Shown here piece after piece: positions 7,555 through 15,854 of a stretch of 34,383 nucleotides of DNA; the stretch's first letter is position 1; every line of letters starts with the position of its first letter. Source of the stretch: Natrinema gari JCM 14663 (GTDB lineage Archaea; Halobacteriota; Halobacteria; Halobacteriales; Natrialbaceae); the NCBI RefSeq assembly GCF_000337175.1, contig NZ_AOIJ01000056.1:1-34383 (forward strand), given 5' to 3'. The translations under genes were made by a program, and so were the position numbers. The notes below the pieces were generated by a model. That model was not told where the DNA came from and searched no databases. It saw only the letters and a list, made by a program, of their open reading frames with translations.

Positions 7555-8037
7555 CCTCCCGTTTCCGGTCCCTCCGCGCCGTCAAATGACGGGATTCGGT
7601 GGTGCGGCCGGTCCTCGAAAACGGCGTGCGGATCGGCAGGTAGCGCGGCGGCCCGGGCATCAGTGACCGGCCTCGAGCACGCACCTCGCTCGTACGGGAA
7701 CCGACCCCTTCCCCTCGAGCGCGAGACGGGCCGCATACGTCGCTTCAGTCAGTGACGAACTCGGCTCCGGATTCGGTCGTCGCCCGTCGCCGTCCCGGGA
7801 CGTCAATATTCGATACAGTTACGAAATCGTATGTATCGGTGTCCGTGGGCCAGTGCACTGACACGACGAGTCGATACCGGAACGGTTGCGAGCGGGTCCG
7901 CTCCCCTGGCCGGACGATCCCGCTGGTAACCGCCGCGTATCCCGGAGGTGTGCCGGGTTCGGTCCGCCAAACGGTACAGTAAGACGGTCCTGAGACCGCC
8001 CGCGGACGCGCAGTGGGCGCGAACCGAACGCATAGCT
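7555..8037. other. Intergenic region between divergent genes; one AT-rich patch
   Basis: About 480 bases upstream of both the TrpD-family gene and the DUF4129 gene. The only distinctive part is an AT-rich patch (7803-7834) with AATATTC at 7805-7811 and a short inverted repeat TACGAAATCGTA (7820-7831). A 32-residue frame starts at 7831 and ends at 7929, but it is not acidic and matches nothing I know. The patch is the best candidate promoter for the downstream secreted protein, which has no clear box at -30. Confidence 0.4.
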
Positions 8038-10239
8038 ATGTATCCCGGTCGCGAACGCGAGGGCGTGAGTGATTCGCGTGCGAGTAGCGCTGTCTTCCTC
8101 ACCGTCCTCCTCGTGCTCGCGAGCGGCGGTGCCGGTGTCCTCACGGGTCTCCCGTCCGCGTCCGGCGCGTCTGTCGTTCCCGGATCGGCCGTCGAGATAC
8201 CCCAATCCCGACTCCTCCAGGCTGCCGACGACGCCGACGACAACGCCACCCCCCGCCACAGGAATCCGCGCGAGTACGACGCGGACGGTGATCTCGAGGC
8301 ACTGGAGGGACGATTACTGACCCGGCTGGTCGACGATCTCGAGGCGGGTGCGCTCAGCCTCGAAGACGGGGACTACCAGCGTGCGGCGCGATCCGTCGAC
8401 GAGTCGTACGCTGCGTCCCTCGACCGATATGCGGAGATCGCCGCGGCAACGGCCGGCGAAACCGACGCGGCGCTCTTCGAACTCGCAGGCGAGAGCCAGG
8501 GACGGATCGTCGAGGCGGTTCGGCGATACAACGAGACCAAAGCCGAGTACGAGCGGGCGCGGGCGGCCGGCGACGAGGGGCGGGCGCGATCCCTCGCCCG
8601 CGAGCTCGAGACGCTCGCGACATCGATCAACGAGTCGAGCCGCGAGTTACGCGCGACCTACGACGATCTCGAGGCGGCAACCGACGGGAACCTCTCGACC
8701 GCAGACGCGGCGATCGAGGCGGTCACCGAGGAGATCCGGGCCGAACAGGCGACGATCCGCGAGACGGAGTTCGTGGCCACCACCCTCACCGTCGACGCCA
8801 GCCGCGAGACGATCTCCTTCAGCGAGCCGTTGAACGCCACCGGACGACTGCGAACGGCAACCGGGCGGCCGGTCGGGTCCGAGACGATCCGGCTCGCGGT
8901 CGGCAACGGCTCCGTCCGGACCGAGACGGCCGCCGACGGCTCGTTCGCGTTCGAGTACCGTCCGACGGCCGAGCCGGTCTCGACGGATCGGCTCGCGATC
9001 GAGTACGTCCCGGCCAACGAGTCGCTCTATCTGGGCAGCGAGACGGCCGTGACTGTCTCGATCGAGCAGGACGATCCGACCGTCTCGGGACTCGAAACGC
9101 CGACCGCGGTCGCCTACGGCGAGACCGCGACCGTCGGCGGGCGTCTCCACGTCGGCGGGACTCCCGTCGACGGCGTTCCGCTGGCGGTGACGCTCGGCGA
9201 CGAGCGAATCGGGCGGACCGAGACCGTGGATGGATCGTTCGAGGCGGCCATCGAGGTGCCCGCGACGGTCCCCAACGGCGAGCGTGACCTGGGCGTCCGA
9301 CTCGGCTACGAGGACCGGGCGCTCGCCGGGACGACGGCGACGACCGACGTGACGGTCCGCGAAACCGAGGTCGACATCACCGTCTCGGCGGCCCGCGTCG
9401 GCGATGCCGAGCGAACGGTCGCGGTCGACGGCACGCTCGAGACGGCCGCCGGATCGCCGGTCGCCGGACGGCCGGTCCGACTGGACGCGGGCGGCACCAC
9501 GCTCGAGACGGTGACGACGGCCGCCGACGGTTCGTTCGCCGCCACGGTCGAGGTCCCCGCCGGGGCCGCCCGCGGCGACGAACCGATCGTCGCGACGTAC
9601 GACGGGTCTGGATCGAACCTCGCGTCGGACACTGCGGCGGCGACCGTGACGGTCTCGACCGAGACCCGTTCGTGGTTGGGGGTTCCCGCGTGGGTATGGT
9701 TCGGAGTGGGGGGCGGGCTGGTGCTCCTCCTTGGAGCCGCCGGATTCGTATGGCGGCGACGCGGCCGGTCGTCCCGCTCGAGTCGGTCGGCCTCGACCGG
9801 GGACGCCGCGATCGACACGGCGACGAACCCGGTAGCCGAGCGATCGGGCACCGAAATCGCCGACGCGGTTCTTGAACACGGACGCGACGCACTCTCGCGT
9901 GGCCGCCCCAACAGGGCGGTCGAGCTGGCGTACACGGCCGTTCGCCACGCCCTGTCGGATCGCATCGACGCCGGCGGCTCGAGTACCGCCCTGACCCACT
10001 GGGAGTTTTACCGCCGCTGGACCGATCGCCGGACGAACGGCCCCGATAGCGACGACGACGCGGCCGACCCAGACCTCCTACGGAGCGTGACCGAACGCTA
10101 CGAACGGGCCACGTTCGACGTGACTGATGTCTCGGCCGCCGAGGCCGAGCGCGTGCTCGAGGCCGTGGGGCAGTTGTGCGATCGACGCACCGACGATGAC
10201 CGCGGGACTCGATCGGAATCGGGCGATCACGGTGGGTAG
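8038..10239 (+). CDS. Secreted membrane-anchored protein with Ig-like repeats and DUF4129-like C-terminus
   Basis: A 733-residue envelope protein of unknown function. In order: a signal peptide (hydrophobic core about 17-40), an acidic helical and probably coiled-coil region (about 85-245), three Ig-like/Big-type repeats (about 248-342, 350-441, 446-541; each with a ...DGSF.A..EVP-type strand near its middle), one membrane helix (about 552-573) followed by a basic stop-transfer run, and a cytoplasmic DUF4129-like domain (about 605-712, RAVELAYTAVRHALSDRI ... THWEFYRRW). DUF4129 proteins commonly accompany MoxR and DUF58 proteins and often carry a transglutaminase domain; here Ig-like repeats take that place. 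Start 8038 is chosen because it directly precedes the signal peptide. The DUF1616 gene follows 74 bases downstream on the same strand. Confidence 0.82.
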   Translation: MYPGREREGVSDSRASSAVFLTVLLVLASGGAGVLTGLPSASGASVVPGSAVEIPQSRLLQAADDADDNATPRHRNPREYDADGDLEALEGRLLTRLVDDLEAGALSLEDGDYQRAARSVDESYAASLDRYAEIAAATAGETDAALFELAGESQGRIVEAVRRYNETKAEYERARAAGDEGRARSLARELETLATSINESSRELRATYDDLEAATDGNLSTADAAIEAVTEEIRAEQATIRETEFVATTLTVDASRETISFSEPLNATGRLRTATGRPVGSETIRLAVGNGSVRTETAADGSFAFEYRPTAEPVSTDRLAIEYVPANESLYLGSETAVTVSIEQDDPTVSGLETPTAVAYGETATVGGRLHVGGTPVDGVPLAVTLGDERIGRTETVDGSFEAAIEVPATVPNGERDLGVRLGYEDRALAGTTATTDVTVRETEVDITVSAARVGDAERTVAVDGTLETAAGSPVAGRPVRLDAGGTTLETVTTAADGSFAATVEVPAGAARGDEPIVATYDGSGSNLASDTAAATVTVSTETRSWLGVPAWVWFGVGGGLVLLLGAAGFVWRRRGRSSRSSRSASTGDAAIDTATNPVAERSGTEIADAVLEHGRDALSRGRPNRAVELAYTAVRHALSDRIDAGGSSTALTHWEFYRRWTDRRTNGPDSDDDAADPDLLRSVTERYERATFDVTDVSAAEAERVLEAVGQLCDRRTDDDRGTRSESGDHGG

Positions 10240-10313
10240 CCCCTACTTTACGGTCGCAGCGATCGCGATGGGGCCGGCTAACTTTCAGCCTTGGCCGACG
10301 GTACTCGATACCG

Positions 10314-11369
10314 ATGGCCGGATCCAGTTCGCCGTGGCGGCTCCTCCCGAGGCCGGTTCGCGACGTGCCGGCGGACCTCGCTGCGGTCATCGCCCTGGTC
10401 GCCGCGACGAATCTGGCCGTGTTCGCGCCGGTCGTGCGGGACACGTGGCTGCGAGTGCCCCTCGGGTTCGCCTTCGTGCTGTTCGGCCCCGGCTACGCGT
10501 TCGTCGCGGCGCTGGTTCCCGAACGCCCGACCCGGTCCGGCCGCGGCAGTGATACGACGGGCGACGGCGACGAGCGCGAGGCCGATCCAGTCCAATTCCG
10601 CCCGCTGGACGGCCCGCTTACCGACGCCGAGCGCGCCGTTCTTTCGGTCGCCTCGAGCATCGCGATCGTGCCGTTGCTCGGCCTGGCGATACACTTCGCT
10701 CCAGTCGCGATCCGACTGCGATCGATCGCGGTCGTCCTGAGCGCGGTGACGGTCGCCATGGCGACCGTCGCGACGGCGAGACGACGATCGATCCCGCCGG
10801 AAGCGCGGTTTCGAACGCCGTACCGACGGTGGAGTGTCGCGGCTCGAACTGCGCTGTTCGATCCGGACTTGCGAGCCGAGACGGGGCTGGCGATTCTGGT
10901 GGCGACGACGCTCGTTCTCGCCGTCGGCGGCGTCGGCTACGCCGTTACCGTGCCCCAACACGGCGAGACGTTCACCGAGGTGGCCGTACTGACCGACACC
11001 GACGGCGACCCTACCGCCGACATCCCCTCGCCGGCCGCGGATGACGGGACCGAGGGTGTCGTCGTTACGCTCGAGAACAACGAACACCGGACGGTCAGCT
11101 ATACCGTCGTCGCCGTAGCACAGCGGATCGCATCCGACGGCGAACCCGGGACCGTGACCGTCCTCGAGCAGAACGAATTGCGACGGTTCGAGCCGCGGCT
11201 CGCACACGGCGAGACGTGGACGCATTCACACGACATCGAGCCGACGCTGACCGGCGATACCGTCCGCGTGGCCTGGCTCGTCTACGCGGATGCGGACGTT
11301 CCCGCGACGCCAACCCTCGAGAACGCCGACTACTCGACGCATCGGTGGCTCAACGCGTCACGGGAGTGA
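10314..11369 (+). CDS. DUF1616 family membrane protein
   Basis: A 351-residue protein with two N-terminal membrane segments (about 20-65: VIALVAATNLAVFAPVV and a hydrophobic stretch ending FGPGYAFVAALVP), two more around 106-152 (after PLTDAERAVLSVASSIA) and one at about 189-210, then an extracellular beta-rich C-terminal domain (about 215-351). The FGPGYAFVAALFP-type segment and the TDAER...LS.ASSIA segment are typical of DUF1616 proteins of archaea, whose function is unknown but which often sit in surface-glycan or cell-envelope loci. It lies 74 bases after the DUF4129 gene, probably in the same transcript, and ends 37 bases from a convergent membrane-protein gene. Confidence 0.8.
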   Translation: MAGSSSPWRLLPRPVRDVPADLAAVIALVAATNLAVFAPVVRDTWLRVPLGFAFVLFGPGYAFVAALVPERPTRSGRGSDTTGDGDEREADPVQFRPLDGPLTDAERAVLSVASSIAIVPLLGLAIHFAPVAIRLRSIAVVLSAVTVAMATVATARRRSIPPEARFRTPYRRWSVAARTALFDPDLRAETGLAILVATTLVLAVGGVGYAVTVPQHGETFTEVAVLTDTDGDPTADIPSPAADDGTEGVVVTLENNEHRTVSYTVVAVAQRIASDGEPGTVTVLEQNELRRFEPRLAHGETWTHSHDIEPTLTGDTVRVAWLVYADADVPATPTLENADYSTHRWLNASRE

Positions 11370-11406
11370 GCGGGACCGATCCGAATCGCGGGCGAGTCCG
11401 ACCCGG

Positions 11407-13224
11407 TTATTCGTCGGGGTCGACGAGCCACACGCTGACATCGCCGTTGCTGTAGATGCGGTGGGCCGCCGGATCGGCTCGCAGGCGAGCGAGGTCGGCG
11501 GCGGTGTAGTGATCGATCTCCGCTCGGCGATCCGGCGGTCGATTCCGTGCCCATGCGATGTCTGCCGTCTTCGTGACGAGGTACGTCTTGTTCTCGTAGA
11601 CATCGCCGACCGACCCGTGCTCATCGTAGCCCAACCTCGTCGGCAGCTGATACCCCTCGAGCGACCGGTGGAACTGACGGTCGTCCGGGTCCGCGCCGGT
11701 CGTGCCTTCGAAGTACCGCTGAAGCTGTTCGGACATCCGGAACGCCCGCGTGTCGATCCCGGAGTCGTGGTTTTCGTGGTGCCACTCCGCACCGGCCATC
11801 GTCGCGTGAGTTACGTGGCGGTCGTCCTCGTACGCGACCGCGCCTGCGAGCAACGCGACGACGATGACGGTCACACAGAGGCCCCGCAGCATGGTCGTCG
11901 CGCTCCACCGTTTCCACCGCTCGTCGACGGCGTCGCGATACGATACCAGGCCGGTGATCGCCAGTCCGAGCAACAGGATCGCCCCGATCACGGTGTAGTT
12001 GTTGATCCGGACGACGTTGCGGGAGAGCACTCGCGAACCGAAGAAGAAGACCGCGACGCCGACTCCCGCGCCGTACTGGGCGACACAGAGTCGTTCGAGA
12101 CGACTGTCGCGTCCCCTGAGAACGCGACCGAGGATCACGGCGGCGATGCCTGCCCCGAGGCCGGCGTAGACGAGTACCGTCCCCCACTCCAGAACGAGAA
12201 ACTCCCAGACCAGCTCCCACGCCGAGTAACTGGTCCGTTGAGCAGTGCTCGCATAGCTTGCGGCACCGCCGTCGATGTCGTTGGTGATCACTCGCTCGAG
12301 GAAATGGGTAAAGTGGCTGATCGAGAGATACCACAGGATCCCCGCGATCCCGAGAACGAGCGGGTATCGAACGGGGACCGCGTCCGCTCGACCGGCTGTT
12401 GCTTTGGCTTCGGCCCGGCGACGTGGGAGTCGCCGACGGAGCGATGGTGCGGCGACGACGCCCACGTACACGACGAGCGCGAGGACGGTCACGAGCGCCG
12501 TCACCGGGTGATAGAACACGAGTGCGATACCACAGACGAACGCCACACCGACGAGTCCCGTCCGGCTCGAGCAACGGCGTCCCGACCAGCGATGAGCGAG
12601 GGCCAGCGAGAGCGGGAGAAACGGGAGGGCGAACAGCCAGGGGAGCGTCATCAGGTGATGGGAGGCGAAGACGAGCGGCGTCGCGGCCCCGAGCGTCGCG
12701 AGGCCGCCGCGCCGGCCGAAAAACGACAGTCCGAGGAGGAAACACGACCCGACGAACAACAGGAAAAAGCAAAACGTGACGACTGGTTGTAATACGTGTA
12801 TCGGAACACCCGTAATGGTTGTCAGCGTCGTGTAGAGAACGTGTGTGGCTGGATAGCCCGTTTCAGGAACGGTGCCCATTTTGAGCACGTCTCGAACGAT
12901 TCCGAAGTGGTAGAAGGCGTCGGACATCGGCGTACCGTAGACGTAGTAGCCGCGAAACAGCGGCAGCGCAAAAAAGACGGCGTACACGCTCGCGAGCGTG
13001 CCGACACCGTAGCGCCATCCCGGACGACCGGTGGTCACCGAGCGAAAGAGGAGCACGAGGCTCCCGACGAGCGCCAGTCCGAACCCGACCCACGCCTGCG
13101 GCGGGTACGCGTCGTGGATCGACGATTCGTATCCCGTGGCCGGCGGCGTCGTCAGGACGCTCCCGATAAAGCCGATCGCGGCCAGCGCGGTGACCGCCGA
13201 GATGATTCGCCACCGGCGGTTCAT
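11407..13224 (-). CDS. Polytopic membrane protein, GT-C glycosyltransferase-like
   Basis: A 605-residue protein with roughly a dozen membrane helices in residues 1-470 and a soluble C-terminal domain of about 130 residues containing HHENHDSG, GYQLPTRLGYDEHGSV and NGDVSVWLV. The loop after the third helix carries an acidic signature, GTPMSDAFYHFG (Asp102, His106), placed like the Asp-containing first outer loop of GT-C enzymes that use lipid-linked sugars. The family is not one I can name. Its ATG overlaps the stop of the 32-codon ORF upstream (ATGA), so it is probably co-translated in an operon after the Thr-type sulfatase-fold gene. Transfer of a sugar from dolichol phosphate to a surface glycan is a reasonable inference; a structural or transport role is the alternative. 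Confidence 0.7.
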   Translation of the reverse strand: MNRRWRIISAVTALAAIGFIGSVLTTPPATGYESSIHDAYPPQAWVGFGLALVGSLVLLFRSVTTGRPGWRYGVGTLASVYAVFFALPLFRGYYVYGTPMSDAFYHFGIVRDVLKMGTVPETGYPATHVLYTTLTTITGVPIHVLQPVVTFCFFLLFVGSCFLLGLSFFGRRGGLATLGAATPLVFASHHLMTLPWLFALPFLPLSLALAHRWSGRRCSSRTGLVGVAFVCGIALVFYHPVTALVTVLALVVYVGVVAAPSLRRRLPRRRAEAKATAGRADAVPVRYPLVLGIAGILWYLSISHFTHFLERVITNDIDGGAASYASTAQRTSYSAWELVWEFLVLEWGTVLVYAGLGAGIAAVILGRVLRGRDSRLERLCVAQYGAGVGVAVFFFGSRVLSRNVVRINNYTVIGAILLLGLAITGLVSYRDAVDERWKRWSATTMLRGLCVTVIVVALLAGAVAYEDDRHVTHATMAGAEWHHENHDSGIDTRAFRMSEQLQRYFEGTTGADPDDRQFHRSLEGYQLPTRLGYDEHGSVGDVYENKTYLVTKTADIAWARNRPPDRRAEIDHYTAADLARLRADPAAHRIYSNGDVSVWLVDPDE

Positions 13225-13319
13225 GAGTCATCGGTCGCGTTTGCGTCTCTCGCACCGATCGACGAGCCACTGCAGTGCTCGCACGACCGGGAGCCGCCGA
13301 CAGCGGTCGACGCCCTCAT
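13221..13319 (-). CDS. 32-residue CxxC micro-ORF overlapping both neighbours (ATGA at each end)
   Basis: Between the sulfatase-fold gene and the membrane-protein gene a frame of 32 codons starts at an ATG that shares ATGA with the upstream stop (13316-13319) and ends with a TGA that shares ATGA with the downstream start (13221-13224). It exactly fills the gap. The product contains Cys-Glu-His-Cys (residues 13-16), is rich in Ser/Gly/Ala, and ends with three acidic residues in its last eight. A single CxxC is not enough to form a zinc site alone. Double ATGA overlap is the usual geometry of coupled genes in an operon. It may encode a small partner protein or simply carry ribosomes across the gap; chance cannot be excluded in GC-rich DNA. 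Confidence 0.4.
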   Translation of the reverse strand: MRASTAVGGSRSCEHCSGSSIGARDANATDDS

Positions 13320-14659
13320 TCGAGATAGCCCAGGTCGCTGAGGTTCTCTTCGACCGACGCGGAGAGGTCGCCGTCGTCCCGCCCGAGGGTCGCCGCGCCG
13401 CCGGTTACGCGGTCGGCGTCGAGTCGGCGTTCGAACGCGTCCAACTGTGCGTGTAACGCGTCGGGAACGGCACCGTCCGCTGTCGGGTCCCCTTCGCGCT
13501 CCGTCCGGTCCATCTCGAACCCGAGCCGCTCGCCGTTGGGCTGGATGACTTTCCAGCGATCGGTCTGGAGACCGACGTGGCCCGCCTCGAGGGAGTACCA
13601 CGTCGGCGTCGACAGGTCGCGATCGGTGACGCGTTGCAAGGGCTCGCCGACGTACCGATCGGGAACCGGGAAATCGGCGGCCGCCAACAGCGTGGGGGCG
13701 ATGTCGACGTGCTGTGCGAAGTGGTCGTCGACGACGCCCGCCTCGAGTCCGGGCGCACGGACGATGATCGGGACGTTCGTCATCGACGAATACAGCGACG
13801 CCTCGTGGAACGCCCTGTAGCGGCCGAACTCCTCGCCGTGGTCGCCGACGATCGCGACGACCGTGTCGTCGTCGACGACCTCGAGGAGTCGACCGAGTTG
13901 CTCGTCGACGCTCCGGATACACGCGTCGTACGTGTCGATCACTCGCTGTTCGGGGGGCTCACCGTGGACGACCGCGTCCGATTCGGTCGGCGCGACGACG
14001 TGGTCGATGTCGGTGTCGCCGCGGACGGCGCGGAGGTGTTCGTCGTACCGGCCGTACGGGGTATGTGCGTCCATGAAGTGAACCCAGGCGAAGTAGTCAT
14101 CGTCCGCCGACTCGCGAGCGCGGAGCCACTCAACTGCCCTGTCGACGACGTCGGTGTCGGTCGTCGGCGGGCGGTACTCGCCGGACGAGTCGCCACCGGC
14201 GACGAGACTGTAGGCCGGTCGCAGCAGTCGCCGTGTGAGGACGTCGGAGTCGACCGCGTTCGCGACCCGCTTGCCGGCTTTGACCGCCAGCGAGTCCGCC
14301 TCGTCGAAGTCGGCGACGCCGGTCCATCGGTCGAACCCCTCGTCGTAGCCGTAATCCCGGCTCAGGAACCCGTTGTGGGCGATTCCAAAGGTCGAGTGGC
14401 CGGCCGATCGGAACCGTTCGGCCAGCTGCTCCCGGTAGCCGTCGGGAATACCGAGGCCGTCGATCTGTCCGGCGTAGACCCCAGTGTGAATCGACTGAAA
14501 GGCCCACCGTGTTCCCGGACAGTTGGCGTAGCTAAACCGGTAGCGCGTCGCGTCAGTGGCGAACGAATCGATGTTCGGCGTCGTCGGGCGGTCGTAGCCG
14601 TAACAGCCGACGTGATCCGATCGAAGGCAATCGACTGACAGCAGGATACTCGATGGCAT
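13316..14659 (-). CDS. Sulfatase-fold (alkaline phosphatase superfamily) enzyme with Thr nucleophile
   Basis: A 447-residue metal-dependent hydrolase or transferase. The fold is shown by SVDCLRSDHVGCYGY (8-22; Asp10 as metal ligand), HFMDAHTPYG (194-203) and VGDHGEEFG (271-279; Asp273, His274). In true sulfatases a Cys or Ser ten residues before the conserved TG Gly becomes formylglycine. Here that position, in GTRWAFQSIHTG, is Thr50, as in phosphate-handling relatives such as lipoteichoic acid synthase. There is no signal peptide or membrane helix, so it is probably cytosolic. It ends in LSDLGYLE, a tail shared with the enzyme encoded at 14914. The start at 14659 has a GAGGAG ribosome-binding site seven bases upstream, unlike the leaderless genes around it. 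First gene of a three-ORF operon. Confidence 0.85.
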   Translation of the reverse strand: MPSSILLSVDCLRSDHVGCYGYDRPTTPNIDSFATDATRYRFSYANCPGTRWAFQSIHTGVYAGQIDGLGIPDGYREQLAERFRSAGHSTFGIAHNGFLSRDYGYDEGFDRWTGVADFDEADSLAVKAGKRVANAVDSDVLTRRLLRPAYSLVAGGDSSGEYRPPTTDTDVVDRAVEWLRARESADDDYFAWVHFMDAHTPYGRYDEHLRAVRGDTDIDHVVAPTESDAVVHGEPPEQRVIDTYDACIRSVDEQLGRLLEVVDDDTVVAIVGDHGEEFGRYRAFHEASLYSSMTNVPIIVRAPGLEAGVVDDHFAQHVDIAPTLLAAADFPVPDRYVGEPLQRVTDRDLSTPTWYSLEAGHVGLQTDRWKVIQPNGERLGFEMDRTEREGDPTADGAVPDALHAQLDAFERRLDADRVTGGAATLGRDDGDLSASVEENLSDLGYLE

Positions 14660-14666
14660 TCTTTGT

Positions 14667-14672
14667 CTCCTC
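14667..14672 (-). promoter_or_regulatory. Shine-Dalgarno site for the sulfatase-fold gene
   Basis: The minus strand reads GAGGAG, seven bases before the ATG at 14659. It is one of the few clear ribosome-binding sites at the head of a transcript here and implies a leadered mRNA. A CTTTTCC run some 50-60 bases before the ATG could be the matching promoter. Confidence 0.55.
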
Positions 14673-14882
14673 TCGAAACGTTGGTGCGTCCAGCAACAAT
14701 GAACGAGGGGAAAAGCGTTCTCACTGTCCGGATGCCGTGACTATCACACAGGCGGACCGGACGGCTCGCACCGTCGCTTCCGGGAGGTCGGTCGACGATC
14801 GCAGGGAGAGCCGACCGAGCCGTGCTTCACGGACCGCTTACCGTACGTAACCCCGTGCGTTACCGTCCTGACGGTGTTCTAG

Positions 14883-14888
14883 TTTTAA
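14883..14888 (+). promoter_or_regulatory. TATA box for the phosphodiesterase-like gene
   Basis: TTTTAA lies 26-31 bases before the ATG at 14914. It argues for that ATG rather than the one at 14890, which is only two bases after the box. Confidence 0.65.
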
Positions 14889-14913
14889 CATGCGGACACT
14901 CCTTCACTGGCCC

Positions 14914-15804
14914 ATGTCCGACACACTCTGTGTTCTCGGTCTCGACGCCGCCGACTATCGCCTCGCGAACCGATGGGGGTGTGAGAACATGCTCCTCGAG
15001 AACCACGGCGAACTCGAGTCGCTCACGCACTCGTTGGACGTGCCGGCGACGCTCGAGGTGTGGCCGACGATCGCGACTGGCCTGTCGCCGACGGAGCACG
15101 GTGTCGAACTCGATGGCGTCGGCTGGGACAACGCGACCGGCCTGCGCGCCGTCGTGCGCGCGGTCCAGTTGCTTCCCGAGCCGCTCCACGAGCACCTCGC
15201 CGATCTCAAAGCACAGTTGTTGGACGGCGGCTATCCACGGACCGACGAATCGACCGTCTTCGACGACGGAACCGTCCGCAATTGGCCCGGCGTGACGCCC
15301 TGTTACGTCTGGGAGCGCGAGGGTGAGTGGTTCGAGCGAGCGACCGACGGCGACCTATCGGCTGACGAGTTCGTCCGTCGCTACTTCGGCACCACCGGCT
15401 CCTGTTTCGGGTGGCTCGCTGGCCAGTCGTTGTCGTCCGTTCCGATCGTCGGCATCCACGCTCACGTCCTCGATCACACCGGCCACATGTACGCACGGCG
15501 GCCGACGGCGCTTCGCCGGATCTACGAGCGGGTCGACTCGCTGCTCGGGTGGCTCCGATCCCGCGTAGATCGGCTCGTCGTCCTCTCCGACCACGGCATG
15601 CAGACGACGGCGACGAACGACCCCGATCCCGGCGTCCACTCCGACCACGCGCTCATCGCCACGACGGAGTCCGGGCCATTGCCGACGGACGTGCTGTCGG
15701 TTCGTGACTGGCTCGAGGACCGGATCGATGCCGGCCGGCCGGAGCGGACGAACGCGACGGTCGATGCACCGCGCGAGCATCTCGAGGACCTCGGCTACCT
15801 CTGA
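14914..15804 (+). CDS. Alkaline phosphatase superfamily protein, nucleotide pyrophosphatase/phosphodiesterase type
   Basis: A 296-residue predicted metal-dependent phosphodiesterase or phosphatase. Motifs: LGLDAADY (8-15; Asp11 as metal ligand), TLEVWPTIATGLSPTEHG (46-63; Thr46 lies nine residues before the TG Thr, the nucleophile position in NPP enzymes), HVLDHTGH (184-191, a Asp-x-x-x-His metal motif) and LSDHGMQ (224-230). No signal peptide or membrane helix is visible, so the enzyme is probably cytosolic. Its C-terminus, LEDLGYL, matches the tail of the divergent Thr-type sulfatase-fold protein. The substrate is not evident; nucleotide sugars, polyprenyl-phosphate sugars or a glycan phosphodiester are plausible given the neighbours. 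It ends 50 bases before the convergent flippase gene. Confidence 0.8.
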   Translation: MSDTLCVLGLDAADYRLANRWGCENMLLENHGELESLTHSLDVPATLEVWPTIATGLSPTEHGVELDGVGWDNATGLRAVVRAVQLLPEPLHEHLADLKAQLLDGGYPRTDESTVFDDGTVRNWPGVTPCYVWEREGEWFERATDGDLSADEFVRRYFGTTGSCFGWLAGQSLSSVPIVGIHAHVLDHTGHMYARRPTALRRIYERVDSLLGWLRSRVDRLVVLSDHGMQTTATNDPDPGVHSDHALIATTESGPLPTDVLSVRDWLEDRIDAGRPERTNATVDAPREHLEDLGYL

Positions 15805-15854
15805 CTGCGCGGCCGATGGTCGACGTCCGTGGATCGATCCGTCTCGCGGCCGGT

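Noticed and set aside
7831..7929. Possible 32-residue gene after an AT-rich patch and a short inverted repeat
   Set aside because: Box spacing is poor, the product is not acidic, and nothing supports translation. Kept only as part of the intergenic description.
13316..14659. Annotation as an arylsulfatase
   Set aside because: The formylglycine position is Thr50 and there is no export signal, so sulfate ester hydrolysis is unlikely.
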